Assembly: GCA_963678255.2 (NCBI GenBank)
Contig: CAXXTW010000002.1
Coordinates: 248,001-312,000 of the forward strand
Direction: 5' to 3'
Source of the DNA: G963678255 sp963678255
GTDB taxonomy: Bacteria; Cloacimonadota; Cloacimonadia; Cloacimonadales; WRIO01
DNA length: 64,000 bases
Position 1 is the first letter of the stretch. Each line of letters opens with the position of its first letter. The notes below the pieces were generated by a model. It saw nothing but the letters and a program-made list of their open reading frames with translations. It did not search any database and was not told the DNA's origin. This document shows positions 53,280 to 62,147 of this stretch, in pieces. Position numbers and translations under genes: made by a program.

Positions 53280-53310
53280 ATTATAATAATTATTTTTTGC
53301 TTTTTGTCAA
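53280..53310 (-). promoter_or_regulatory. Promoter of the REC-PAS-HisKA gene
   Basis: On the minus strand: TTGACA (53310-53305), then perfect TATAAT (53285-53280) at a long 19-bp spacing, or TTATAA at 18 bp. Confidence 0.5.
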
Positions 53311-53383
53311 GAGATTATCGACAAATTTTAAAGAAATTGTATAATAATCGTAAAAATAGTTTTAATTATTAAAATTATAATTT

Positions 53384-53414
53384 AAAAAAGGTCAAAGTAA
53401 AAACTTTGACCTTT
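53384..53414 (-). terminator. Terminator of the phosphohexomutase gene
   Basis: AAAGGTCAAAG (53387-53397) and CTTTGACCTTT (53404-53414), perfect 11-bp stem with a 6-nt loop. On the minus strand a T-run follows (A-tract at 53384-53389). Confidence 0.88.
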
Positions 53415-53430
53415 AATTATATTAGATTGT

Positions 53431-54786
53431 TTATGATAAACTTTTTAATCTATTTTCAATTAGATTTTGGATTTCAGTTAATCTTTCTTGAGTTTCAGCT
53501 TCAAATCGAAGAACTAAAACAGGTTGAGTATTCGAAGCTCTTATCAAACCCCATCCATCAGCAAAAGTTACTCTCATACCATCAATAGCATTTACGTCAT
53601 ATCCTTCAGCGATAAAGCTATCTCTTACTTTATCTACTACTTCAAATTTTGTTTCTTCAGAGGTGTCATATCTTAATTCAGGTGTTGAATAAGTTTTTGG
53701 TTGATCCGCTAGAATCTCAGAACATTTCTTTTCTGTTTTTGATAGAATTTCAGCAAAACGGCAACAAGCATACATGGCATCATCATAACCAAAATAACGA
53801 TCACCAATAAAAATGTGTCCTGACATTTCTCCACCAAATTTGATGTGGTCTTCTCTCATCTTATTTTTAATATTGGCATGTCCAGTTTTATACATAATGG
53901 GCTTTCCACCATGTTTTTTTATATCATCAAAGAGATTTTTTGAGCATTTGACATCAGCCAGAACAATTTCTCCAGGGTTATTTTCTAAGAAATCACGTGC
54001 TAAAATATTTAAAATTTGATCTCCATACAACATTTGTCCCTTTTCGTCAATAACTCCAATTCTGTCCGCATCTCCGTCTAAACCAAAACCAACTTCATAT
54101 TCACCTTTTTTCATTACATTGATTTGATCAATCATGTATTTTTCAACTGTAGGGTCAGGATGATGGTTTGGGAAGGTGCCATCAACTTCACAGTACATCT
54201 CTTTCACTTCACAGCCTAAACGTTTTAATATGACAGGTAATATGTTGCCACCAGCACCATTGCCAGCATCTACACAACACTTTATTGGCCGATTTAGATG
54301 AATGTTCTTACAAATATAATCCATATATTCATCAAGCATTCCCTCATAATCTTTTTTACAACCTTCACCTGATTCAAATTCATTCTTCTGAATAATATGT
54401 AAAACTTCCTGTATTTGTTCACCAAATACAGAACTTAAACCTACATTTAGTTTAATTCCGTTATATTCAGGGGGATTATGACTAGCCGTAATCATAGCTC
54501 CAGCTTCAACATTAAGTTTCCAGATGGCAAAATATAAAACAGGAGTCGCTAAATAACCAATATCAATCACATCACAACCGGTTTCAACTAATCCTTTGGT
54601 AAATTGGTCTTTAAAACGAGGTGTAGAAAGACGTGCATCTCCACCGATAACAACAGATTTTAAGCCTTGTTTACGTACATAACTTCCAAAACCTTTACCT
54701 ATTAAATATAATGACTCATTTGTTAAATCTTCATCAACAATTCCACGAATATCATATTGTCTGAATATAGTAGGATTCACACTCAT
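53431..54786 (-). CDS. manB: Phosphomannomutase / phosphoglucomutase
   Basis: 451 residues from the second ATG (54786); the first ATG at 54798 overlaps the GGAGG site. Alpha-D-phosphohexomutase interconverting hexose 6- and 1-phosphates for sugar-nucleotide synthesis. Active Ser S102 in MITASHNPPEYNG, metal loop LDGDADRIG, sugar specificity loop GGEMSGHIF, and phosphate loop RASNTQPVLVLRFEA. The GEMSGH loop fits the bifunctional PMM/PGM (AlgC/ManB) group. It supplies precursors for the glycan genes nearby. Monocistronic with a promoter at 54814-54842 and a strong terminator. Confidence 0.93.
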   Translation of the reverse strand: MSVNPTIFRQYDIRGIVDEDLTNESLYLIGKGFGSYVRKQGLKSVVIGGDARLSTPRFKDQFTKGLVETGCDVIDIGYLATPVLYFAIWKLNVEAGAMITASHNPPEYNGIKLNVGLSSVFGEQIQEVLHIIQKNEFESGEGCKKDYEGMLDEYMDYICKNIHLNRPIKCCVDAGNGAGGNILPVILKRLGCEVKEMYCEVDGTFPNHHPDPTVEKYMIDQINVMKKGEYEVGFGLDGDADRIGVIDEKGQMLYGDQILNILARDFLENNPGEIVLADVKCSKNLFDDIKKHGGKPIMYKTGHANIKNKMREDHIKFGGEMSGHIFIGDRYFGYDDAMYACCRFAEILSKTEKKCSEILADQPKTYSTPELRYDTSEETKFEVVDKVRDSFIAEGYDVNAIDGMRVTFADGWGLIRASNTQPVLVLRFEAETQERLTEIQNLIENRLKSLS

Positions 54787-54813
54787 ATATACCTCCATTA
54801 CTTCGATAATACA

Positions 54814-54842
54814 AAAGTATCAAAATTAATTGTAATTGTCAA
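54814..54842 (-). promoter_or_regulatory. Promoter of the phosphohexomutase gene
   Basis: On the minus strand: TTGACA (54842-54837), 17-bp spacer, TACTTT (54819-54814), 28 bp before the start. Confidence 0.6.
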
Positions 54843-55153
54843 GCATAAGTCAAAAAATCATAGAATATAATCATTCTGTTAAATTTTAGAAGCATAAATC
54901 TGGGATTCTCAGTTGTTCTGTGATATAATTCGTGAACTTAATATTAATTTTTGCAATAATCAAAACCAAATATATGTTTTAATGAAACTGATTATAGGAA
55001 GGAATCTGTGTATTCACCTTGTTTAATCTGATAATGTTTGCTAATCAGACTCAAAGGTCTTTGCTTTAAAATCATTTAAAGTCTAGAAGAAATAGTAAAG
55101 AGGATTTCGTCTGACTTAATCAAAATATTGTTTGTATTTTTTATGAATAGCTT
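54843..55153. other. Gene-free region before the barrel gene end
   Basis: About 310 bp, AT-rich, no ORF, RNA gene or strong hairpin recognised. Confidence 0.6.
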
Positions 55154-58100
55154 TTAAAATTCAGCTTTTATTTCTACTTTCATCTGATGAAAAGCACGTT
55201 GTAAGGGATAATCGTACCCTGAATATTCGCCAGTTAAAGAAGTGTATTGATTCATTTTATAATAAACAGAACAGCTCCATTTATAGGTTTCACCTTTTCT
55301 TTTTTCTGCTGAAATAAACGAGTTTTCACTACCAACACGACTATTCTGAGAAAACTCAAATCGGCTATTAAATCTATATTTAGAGCCAATAAAAATTAAG
55401 ATATCTTCAATAAATGATAATTTTGTTAAATCAGATGTTGATTGATAGGATACATAGTAGGTGTTTTCTTTATCGAGACCTATGGTCGAGTTAAGTATCA
55501 TTGTATTGGAAAGATTATAGTTAGACATTAGCTTATAAGATTTTTTCTTACTTTCTGTCTCATATCTTGAATCACTTTCTTCACCAAAAGAATATTCTCC
55601 TTCCCAATCATTTTTTAACCATTTAAACAATCTAGCACTAAAATCATGAGAATAGGTAGAATTTTTGCTAATACTTTGATAGCGGTTATCTAATGTTTTA
55701 TCGTTTAAGTAAGTATATTTTAACAAGAATTTTGATGGATACATATTATACCACAAGGTTTGTTTTAAAATTTGTTTGGCATATATAGAGGTAGAATCAT
55801 CCATCAAATGATTAAAGTCTAACCAATAAATCTTATACTTATCCTCATATCTTGAGTTTTCATTAATCATGATCCAGGTTTCTATTTGAAGTTTTTTTAA
55901 AAAATTATTATTAACAAGTGTGCCTGGATTAACAAAGAAATTCATATCATTTTTTACTTCTGTAGTTTGTTCAGGTGCTCCTGATTGAATATAAACATAA
56001 TCATATTCTCCATCTTCAGAAATAACCCCTGTGCTGTCATAAATCCCTGTCTGACTTCCAACATATTGCAATTCTCTAATTTTAGTAAAGAATTCCAGAT
56101 TGTTTATAGAATAACTAAGATTTAATTGTAAAAAATCTTTATAAAACTGTTGATTGCTTTTTATTTCAATCAGGTCGAATTTCTGGTTGTTTTGAGATAA
56201 ATTAAACCAGTTAATATTTCTATGAGAGATAGAAAGATTGGTAGTTTGTCTTTCGGTATTGTACAAACTAAGGAGAGAATAAGTCTTTATGGTATTAATT
56301 TTATTCCAACTAGAACTCAGATTTAAATTATCTTCATTTTTATAGGACAGAGAAGAATTTAGATTTTGCCATTCTTGGAGAGATAAAACAGATTGTTGAG
56401 TATTCATTTTTTGCCCATATTTGACAGAATCCACATCATCAATATATTCCTGAGTTTTTAAAAATTGTTTAAAATCTACTTTTTTATAAGTATAACCTAT
56501 AGAAAAATCATGGATAGTTTTTTCTTTTTCTTCTTTACTGACAAAATCCTGAAATCCATAGCTATATTGATACGAGCTATAAGGAAGATAAAGCATTTGC
56601 TTGTTATTTTGTATGAAGGATATCCTTTGTTGGTTAGAATGACCATAGGATAGGATTTTCCTATAATAGAATTCATGATTAAATTCTTTATTAATTGAAG
56701 TATTAATCCGACCCAGATAACTGTTTGAATTGAGACTATCAGGTAGATTTAATTCATAAAATTGATAATCTTCAGTTTCATCAATTGTCGAAAAGGTGAT
56801 TAGATTCTTTTCTTTTTGTCTATACTCGAAAAACAGAATTGGATTAATTCTATCCCAATCAGGTGTAATGGTAGTTTGCAGATTTTGAATATAAGAAATA
56901 TCATCATAACTATCTTTTGTAGAGAAAGTATTTTTATCGTGATCAGAGAGTAATCCTTCATATTCAACTGAGATAAATTCAGAGGTGTACCCAGTTATAA
57001 CATCCCAATTTGCTTTAAATACAGGGGTGACAAGTCTTTTAATAGGATTCCAGTCCCCAATATTTTCTCCGACATATTCGTATCTTGTCGTCCCTGTTTG
57101 TCTATAAGTTCCTTTACCTTGCCCCATATAGGTAAAATAGACATTATAAACAGCCAGAGAATCAGTAGAATATTCATAATAAATTAAAGAACCTGATTCT
57201 ATTTTTTGGTAAGAACCCAGTCCTGGTCCGACATAAACAGCTCCATCTGTATAAATTGGTTGATCTCCACCTTCTTTTAAAAGTAATTTTTCATTATTAG
57301 TAAAACTCATTTCTAAGGGATTATTTTTATCATCAGTTTGCATGATTGAATGAGTATAAAAGTAGAATCTATCACTAAAAAATGTTTTTGACTCAGTTAG
57401 ATATAAGTTTTTTCGATAGAAATCATCAGAATATTGAAAGGTAGCCCGAATCCTGTTATTTGAGGAGATAAAGTATTTTGTAGTAAAGGTGATCGTTCCT
57501 TCAGAATAATCAATTAAATAGTCTTCTCCTCTGTTTAATAATTGTCCATCTAAAGAGATTTCTTCAGTCCCACTTAATATCTTGACATTATAGGCTGAAC
57601 CATCGGGTTTTAGGTAATAGGGTCCTTGTTTACCATCAGAGCCAAAAAATTCAATATCACTATTCTTACTTTTTGATAAGGCAATGGCCCCTTGCACACT
57701 ATTGATATTGTGATAGCTTAATTTCATTCCTTCGAATTTATTTAAATAATTTATAAATTTTGTGTTATCATATTTTAATTCTAAATCTCCAAAAGCGATT
57801 TCATAATGTGGACTAAATACTTTGAAATAAACTTGATCTAAACTACTTAACTCTTTGGTGTCACCTTCTGAGGAAAGGGGAGATTGAGAGTCATTCAACT
57901 GAGCTTCAATTCTTACATTTTCTGAAATTTCTCCGTCAAGTTTTAAATATAAGCTTTGATTGATATTCACATCATCCTGATTACTTACAGAGATTGAAAA
58001 GGTTTTATTCCCACTAATATTCAGTTTTGATTTTTGATTAAAATTACTAAACAAGTCTTTTGAGGATCTTTTGCTAATCAGAGAATCAGAATAGACTTCT

Positions 58101-58447
58101 ATACTGTATTGTTTAGTTTTAATTTTGAAATCTTCGGGATAAATTGCATAGGTAATTAAAATAAAATCATTATTGATCTCTTTTTTCAGAGTGATGATTG
58201 AAGAAGTATAATCAATATTGTAATCAATATCTCGGAGTAAAATTGAAGTATCAGCCTGAACCTTCTCAGATAAGGGAAGGATTGCCTCATGATAAAAATT
58301 ATAGGTTTTCAGATCATTTTCTAATTGAATCGTTGTGGTTTTATATGTTTCAGAAAAAAAGGTTTCTGCTGACAATTCAAAAAAATAATTAATAACAAGA
58401 GTGAATAAAATAAATAATATAAATCGAATAAAATTATGATTTATCAT
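55154..58447 (-). CDS. Large predicted outer-membrane beta-barrel protein
   Basis: 1097 residues. N-terminal signal or anchor (about 8-27), an all-beta region of about 300 residues containing VKILSGTEEISLDGQLLNRG and EDYLIDYSEGTITF, then about 700 residues of alternating polar and aromatic strands. The C-terminus ends in an aromatic strand (AFHQMKVEIKAEF), as outer-membrane barrels do. The LDG-LxRGxDYxIDYxxGxITF pattern recalls segments of SprA-like and other large FCB surface barrels, but length and order differ from SprA. A role in export or assembly is conceivable, not shown. It overlaps selB by 14 bp, so it is co-transcribed with selA-selB. Confidence 0.72.
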   Translation of the reverse strand: MINHNFIRFILFILFTLVINYFFELSAETFFSETYKTTTIQLENDLKTYNFYHEAILPLSEKVQADTSILLRDIDYNIDYTSSIITLKKEINNDFILITYAIYPEDFKIKTKQYSIEVYSDSLISKRSSKDLFSNFNQKSKLNISGNKTFSISVSNQDDVNINQSLYLKLDGEISENVRIEAQLNDSQSPLSSEGDTKELSSLDQVYFKVFSPHYEIAFGDLELKYDNTKFINYLNKFEGMKLSYHNINSVQGAIALSKSKNSDIEFFGSDGKQGPYYLKPDGSAYNVKILSGTEEISLDGQLLNRGEDYLIDYSEGTITFTTKYFISSNNRIRATFQYSDDFYRKNLYLTESKTFFSDRFYFYTHSIMQTDDKNNPLEMSFTNNEKLLLKEGGDQPIYTDGAVYVGPGLGSYQKIESGSLIYYEYSTDSLAVYNVYFTYMGQGKGTYRQTGTTRYEYVGENIGDWNPIKRLVTPVFKANWDVITGYTSEFISVEYEGLLSDHDKNTFSTKDSYDDISYIQNLQTTITPDWDRINPILFFEYRQKEKNLITFSTIDETEDYQFYELNLPDSLNSNSYLGRINTSINKEFNHEFYYRKILSYGHSNQQRISFIQNNKQMLYLPYSSYQYSYGFQDFVSKEEKEKTIHDFSIGYTYKKVDFKQFLKTQEYIDDVDSVKYGQKMNTQQSVLSLQEWQNLNSSLSYKNEDNLNLSSSWNKINTIKTYSLLSLYNTERQTTNLSISHRNINWFNLSQNNQKFDLIEIKSNQQFYKDFLQLNLSYSINNLEFFTKIRELQYVGSQTGIYDSTGVISEDGEYDYVYIQSGAPEQTTEVKNDMNFFVNPGTLVNNNFLKKLQIETWIMINENSRYEDKYKIYWLDFNHLMDDSTSIYAKQILKQTLWYNMYPSKFLLKYTYLNDKTLDNRYQSISKNSTYSHDFSARLFKWLKNDWEGEYSFGEESDSRYETESKKKSYKLMSNYNLSNTMILNSTIGLDKENTYYVSYQSTSDLTKLSFIEDILIFIGSKYRFNSRFEFSQNSRVGSENSFISAEKRKGETYKWSCSVYYKMNQYTSLTGEYSGYDYPLQRAFHQMKVEIKAEF

Positions 58448-60386
58448 CTGTTAGTAATTTTCTTCCTTTATCTGTGATTATTCTAAGATCACCTTCTCTT
58501 TTTATAATACCTTCAATATCGAATTGAGCTAAAAGAATGATGATTAATCTTCTGTTCGCATTTAATAAATCCCTATAATCACCAACTGAGATCCCTTCAG
58601 GGTGGGTTGAGAGATAATCCAAAAGTTTTATACGACATTGGTCAACGATGGAATAGTGAAGATAAGTTTCATCAATATAATAGGCTTTTTTTCTTCGAAC
58701 TAAACAAGTAAGTAATTGTTGAAGAAGTTTTTCACTAATATTCTCATATTTTGCGCTTCTTGACATTTCTGACCATAAAGGTGCATGCATCTTGGAATGT
58801 CTTAAATACGTATCAGTCCATTGGAGAGCCTTATTTGTTTTAGGATCAAAAGTCACTTTATGAGATCTTAAGGCGTAGGTGAGCCCTTTTTTTTCAATAA
58901 GCTTTTGTTCAAAAAGGTTTTGTATTATCCATTGAACCGTTAATGTCTTTGATCCTGTTTTATATTCAGATATTAATCCGCTTAATTCTTCCAGTGTCTT
59001 TCCATATTCATCATAAGGGTTGTTCTTATGCCAGGTAGTAAGATTTTTTATAATTCTTGTTGTGTATCTCTGCATTTGTGGTCTTAACCAAAAATAACAT
59101 TCTTTTTTATTCCACAAGATAATGATATCTTGATCAGGAAGTGCTTTTGATGTCAAATCTTCAATATTAATCACGATGTTTAATCTAAACAAAATAGTTT
59201 TTAGAGAAATAGGAGCAATACTTTTTTTTGTTTCATGACAGATCAATTCATCTATTTGTCCACCAGAAATTCTTTTTAATTGTTCAACAACTTTTTTTGT
59301 TCTTCTTCTGTGGTGTAGGGGATAGGCATCAATAACAGAACCGCCACCAATCGTAATCTCGGAATTGCTGTTTCGAATAATAAAACGATCATTGAGGCAT
59401 AAAGCAGACACTTTTTCCAAATGGATTTGTACTAAGCCTGTTTCACCTGGTTTTAATTGATCTCTGTCCAGTAGATGAATTTTTGCTTGAGTTTCATAAG
59501 TCCCTGAGATAAAAATGCACTGAGACCAAACAGATAACTTATCATAATCTGAAAATAAATCCAACTTTGCATCTATCATTTTAGTTGGTTCATAAGAAAT
59601 ATTGGAAAGTAAAGACCCTTTTTTTATTTCATTACTATTAATCCCAGCAAGATTAACTGAAGCTCGATCACCAGCTTGAATAGAATCTGTTTCTTTGTTG
59701 AATCGTTCAAGTCTTTTAATCTTTAACTCTTCACCAGAAGGCAAGAGAAACAAATTGTCATTTTTTTGCAGTAATCCACTGATAACAGACCCAGTAATAA
59801 TTGTTCCAAAACCTTTAACCTGAAAAGAGCGATCAATATATTGTCGATAAAAACCTGATATCGGTCTATCTTGGAGAGTTTCACAGAGTTGAGTAATTTC
59901 AAATATTAGTTGTTCAATATTTAATCCTGTTTTTGCAGAGACAGAGACAATAGGTGCAGTTTCTAAGAAGCTCCCTTTAAAAAAATCTCTAATTTCCTGG
60001 ATAAGAATTTCAAGTATGTCTTCGGTAACAAGATCAATTTTATTTAAGACAATAACTCCTTTTTGAATCTTTAGAAGTTTTAATATTTGTAAGTGTTCAA
60101 CTGTTTGAGGCATTATTCCAGAGTCCGCAGAAATAACAAACAAGACAAAATCTATACTATTTGCACCAGAAATCATAGTATTCACAAAGTTTTTATGGCC
60201 AGGGACATCAATGACCCCAATTTCAAATTCATTATTGGGTTTGAAATGAGTAAATCCAAGATGTATGGTTATTCCTCTTTGTTTTTCTTCTAGATGAGTA
60301 TCGCAGTCAAATCCCGTTAACGCTTTAATCAGAGCAGTTTTTCCATGATCAATATGACCGGCAGTTCCCATAATTAAATGTTTCAT
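58434..60386 (-). CDS. selB: Selenocysteine-specific elongation factor SelB
   Basis: 650 residues. GTPase that brings Sec-tRNA to UGA codons marked by a SECIS hairpin. G1 GHIDHGKT (10-17), switch I EEKQRGITIHLGF, G3 DVPGHKNF, G4 LNKIDLV. Then domains II and III (SFQVKGFGTIITGSV, FIIRNSNSEITIGGG), and a long C-terminal winged-helix region (about 400-650, ending HPEGISVGDYRDLLNANRR) that binds the SECIS RNA. The EEKQRGITI and winged helices separate it from EF-Tu. It lies 21 bp after selA, the classical pair, and overlaps the barrel gene. Confidence 0.96.
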   Translation of the reverse strand: MKHLIMGTAGHIDHGKTALIKALTGFDCDTHLEEKQRGITIHLGFTHFKPNNEFEIGVIDVPGHKNFVNTMISGANSIDFVLFVISADSGIMPQTVEHLQILKLLKIQKGVIVLNKIDLVTEDILEILIQEIRDFFKGSFLETAPIVSVSAKTGLNIEQLIFEITQLCETLQDRPISGFYRQYIDRSFQVKGFGTIITGSVISGLLQKNDNLFLLPSGEELKIKRLERFNKETDSIQAGDRASVNLAGINSNEIKKGSLLSNISYEPTKMIDAKLDLFSDYDKLSVWSQCIFISGTYETQAKIHLLDRDQLKPGETGLVQIHLEKVSALCLNDRFIIRNSNSEITIGGGSVIDAYPLHHRRRTKKVVEQLKRISGGQIDELICHETKKSIAPISLKTILFRLNIVINIEDLTSKALPDQDIIILWNKKECYFWLRPQMQRYTTRIIKNLTTWHKNNPYDEYGKTLEELSGLISEYKTGSKTLTVQWIIQNLFEQKLIEKKGLTYALRSHKVTFDPKTNKALQWTDTYLRHSKMHAPLWSEMSRSAKYENISEKLLQQLLTCLVRRKKAYYIDETYLHYSIVDQCRIKLLDYLSTHPEGISVGDYRDLLNANRRLIIILLAQFDIEGIIKREGDLRIITDKGRKLLTDDKS

Positions 60387-60407
60387 TATAGCTCAATATT
60401 ATGTTAT

Positions 60408-61775
60408 TTAGGATTCATTAATTGTTGAACTAATAGTTTGTGTGATTAGATCAAAATCTGAATTTTCAAGGGTTAAAACATCAAATAGCAACATACCTTC
60501 TTTAAGAATACCAACAATGGGTTTATCAGTAATTAATAATCTTTGATAGATCATTTCAGCTAATCTATCTTTTTTGGACAAAGACAAACAAACGGCATAG
60601 GAAGGAATTTCTAAATCAGGCAGAGTTCCACCGCCACTACGTCCAAAACTCTTAACAATGGTGTTGTGAATGTTTAATTCAGTTAATTTAAGTGATAGTT
60701 GTTTACTCATAGAGAAGAGAGTGTCTTCAGAACGAGATAAATACTTAAAGATCAGATTTTGTTCGAGTAGTTTTTTGTCAGAAAGATATAGTTTAAAGCA
60801 TTCTTCGAGAAGGGATATAGTTATTTTATCAACTCGTAAAACTCTCATGAGAGGGTTTTTTGCTAATGATTTTATTAAAGAACTTTTTCCAATAATTATC
60901 CCAGCTTGATTTCCCCCCAACAATTTATCTCCACTAAAAGTAACTAAATCAGCTCCCTCTTGAATGGCATCCTGAACGGATGGCTCATTGATCAAAGCAG
61001 TTTTTTTAATAAGCCCGGAACCAATATCATAAATAAAAGGGATATTATGTTTTTTTGCAATTTTTGCTAAATCAGTTACATCTACTTGGGTTGTATGCCC
61101 TTTAATGGAATAATTTGATTGATGAGCTTTAAATATTAGCCCAGTGTTTTCATTAATAGCTTTTTGATAGTCAGCAGGATAGGTGCAATTTGTTGTTCCA
61201 ATTTCTTTTAAAACAGCTCCAGAAGCTGACATGATATCTGGGATTCTAAAAGAGCCACCAATCTCAATCAATTCACTTCTTGAGACGATTACTTCTTTAT
61301 TTTTAGCAAAATGTTCTAAGATTAACCAAACAGCAGCTGCGTTATTATTTACAATTAAGACATCTTCAGCATGAGTAATGAATTTTATAATCTTTTGCAA
61401 ATGCTTGTGTCGATCACCTCTACTACCATTATTAAGATCAAATTCTAAATTACAATAGCCTAAAGTATTATCTTTCGCATTATTATAAACAGTCTCATTA
61501 ATAGGAGCTCTTCCCAAATTTGTATGTAAGATGATGCCTGTGGCATTTATCACAGGTTTTAAAGAACTTATAAGCATATTTTGGATGGCATGTTTTACTT
61601 TTTTAATGATATCTTCTAAAGAGAAGGAATGCTCAGCAAGTCGAATTTTATTTAAAACATCTCGAATAATGATCACAAGGTAACTGTGTTGAATATGATT
61701 TTGGAATTTATAAATTTCAGGATGTTTCAAGATGGTAACAACAGATGGTATCTTTTTTATATTTTCTGATTGCAT
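60408..61775 (-). CDS. selA: L-seryl-tRNA(Sec) selenium transferase SelA
   Basis: 455 residues. PLP enzyme converting Ser-tRNA(Sec) to Sec-tRNA(Sec) with selenophosphate. N-terminal domain (about 1-75), then VINATGIILHTNLGRAPI, NNNAAAVWLIL, SRSELIEIGGSFRIPDIM, YDIGSGL and the PLP-binding K284 in FSGDKLLGGNQAG. C-terminal GRSGGGTLPDLEIPSYA. All are strong SelA signatures. GGAGG lies nine bases before the ATG. The leader upstream has unusual competing hairpins. Confidence 0.96.
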   Translation of the reverse strand: MQSENIKKIPSVVTILKHPEIYKFQNHIQHSYLVIIIRDVLNKIRLAEHSFSLEDIIKKVKHAIQNMLISSLKPVINATGIILHTNLGRAPINETVYNNAKDNTLGYCNLEFDLNNGSRGDRHKHLQKIIKFITHAEDVLIVNNNAAAVWLILEHFAKNKEVIVSRSELIEIGGSFRIPDIMSASGAVLKEIGTTNCTYPADYQKAINENTGLIFKAHQSNYSIKGHTTQVDVTDLAKIAKKHNIPFIYDIGSGLIKKTALINEPSVQDAIQEGADLVTFSGDKLLGGNQAGIIIGKSSLIKSLAKNPLMRVLRVDKITISLLEECFKLYLSDKKLLEQNLIFKYLSRSEDTLFSMSKQLSLKLTELNIHNTIVKSFGRSGGGTLPDLEIPSYAVCLSLSKKDRLAEMIYQRLLITDKPIVGILKEGMLLFDVLTLENSDFDLITQTISSTINES

Positions 61776-61785
61776 AGATCCTCCG

Positions 61786-61836
61786 CTCTTGAATTTTTTA
61801 TTTCAACAAATAATCAAGAGTATCTAACCTCTTGAT
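61786..61836 (-). promoter_or_regulatory. Putative RNA switch in the selA leader
   Basis: On the selA mRNA strand the heptamer CTCTTGA (61820-61814) can pair with TCAAGAG on either side. Upstream partner: 61835-61829, 8-nt loop. Downstream partner: 61792-61786. The downstream hairpin gains a second stem, TTATTT with AAATAA around the loop GTTG, with a 5-nt bulge between the stems, and ends one base before CGGAGG. The two structures exclude each other. Confidence 0.45.
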
Positions 61837-61964
61837 ACTGTGAATCAACTTGATAATTCTCATTATTTCATTTTATAATCTTCGTCAAGAGTAATATTTT
61901 AAATATATCAAGAAAGCAGAAATTTTCTATATATTATACTATCAAATAATAAATGACAATCTCC

Positions 61965-62019
61965 AAGGAAGGAGTAAGGTAACAATAAGGTAACAATAAG
62001 GTAGGAGTAAGCTATCAGT
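61965..62019 (-). repeat. Five-unit array of an 11-bp repeat
   Basis: On the plus strand: AAGGAAGGAGT (61965-61975), AAGGTAACAAT (61976-61986), AAGGTAACAAT (61987-61997), AAGGTAGGAGT (61998-62008), AAGCTATCAGT (62009-62019). Units 2 and 3 are identical; 1 and 4 differ at one base. The flank ATCTCC before unit 1 matches the second copy near 31 kb. Confidence 0.75.
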
Positions 62020-62112
62020 AAATTTTGATTGGAAGATAAGAACTCAACTAGTAAAAAAAAATGGATTGAAGTTTGAGTTTTTAAAAAAAAACAGATAAAA
62101 TATAATTACTTA

Positions 62113-62141
62113 TTGACACGTTATAAAATAGGGAATTATTT
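62113..62141 (+). promoter_or_regulatory. Putative promoter of the GNAT gene
   Basis: TTGACA (62113-62118), 17-bp spacer, weak TTATTT (62136-62141). The ATG at 62148 lies at the expected transcription start, and no ribosome site is at the right distance. Confidence 0.4.
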
Positions 62142-62147
62142 GTAGTT

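Noticed and set aside
61965..62019. Repeats as a CRISPR array
   Set aside because: The units are 11 bp and directly adjacent with no spacers, and no cas genes are nearby.
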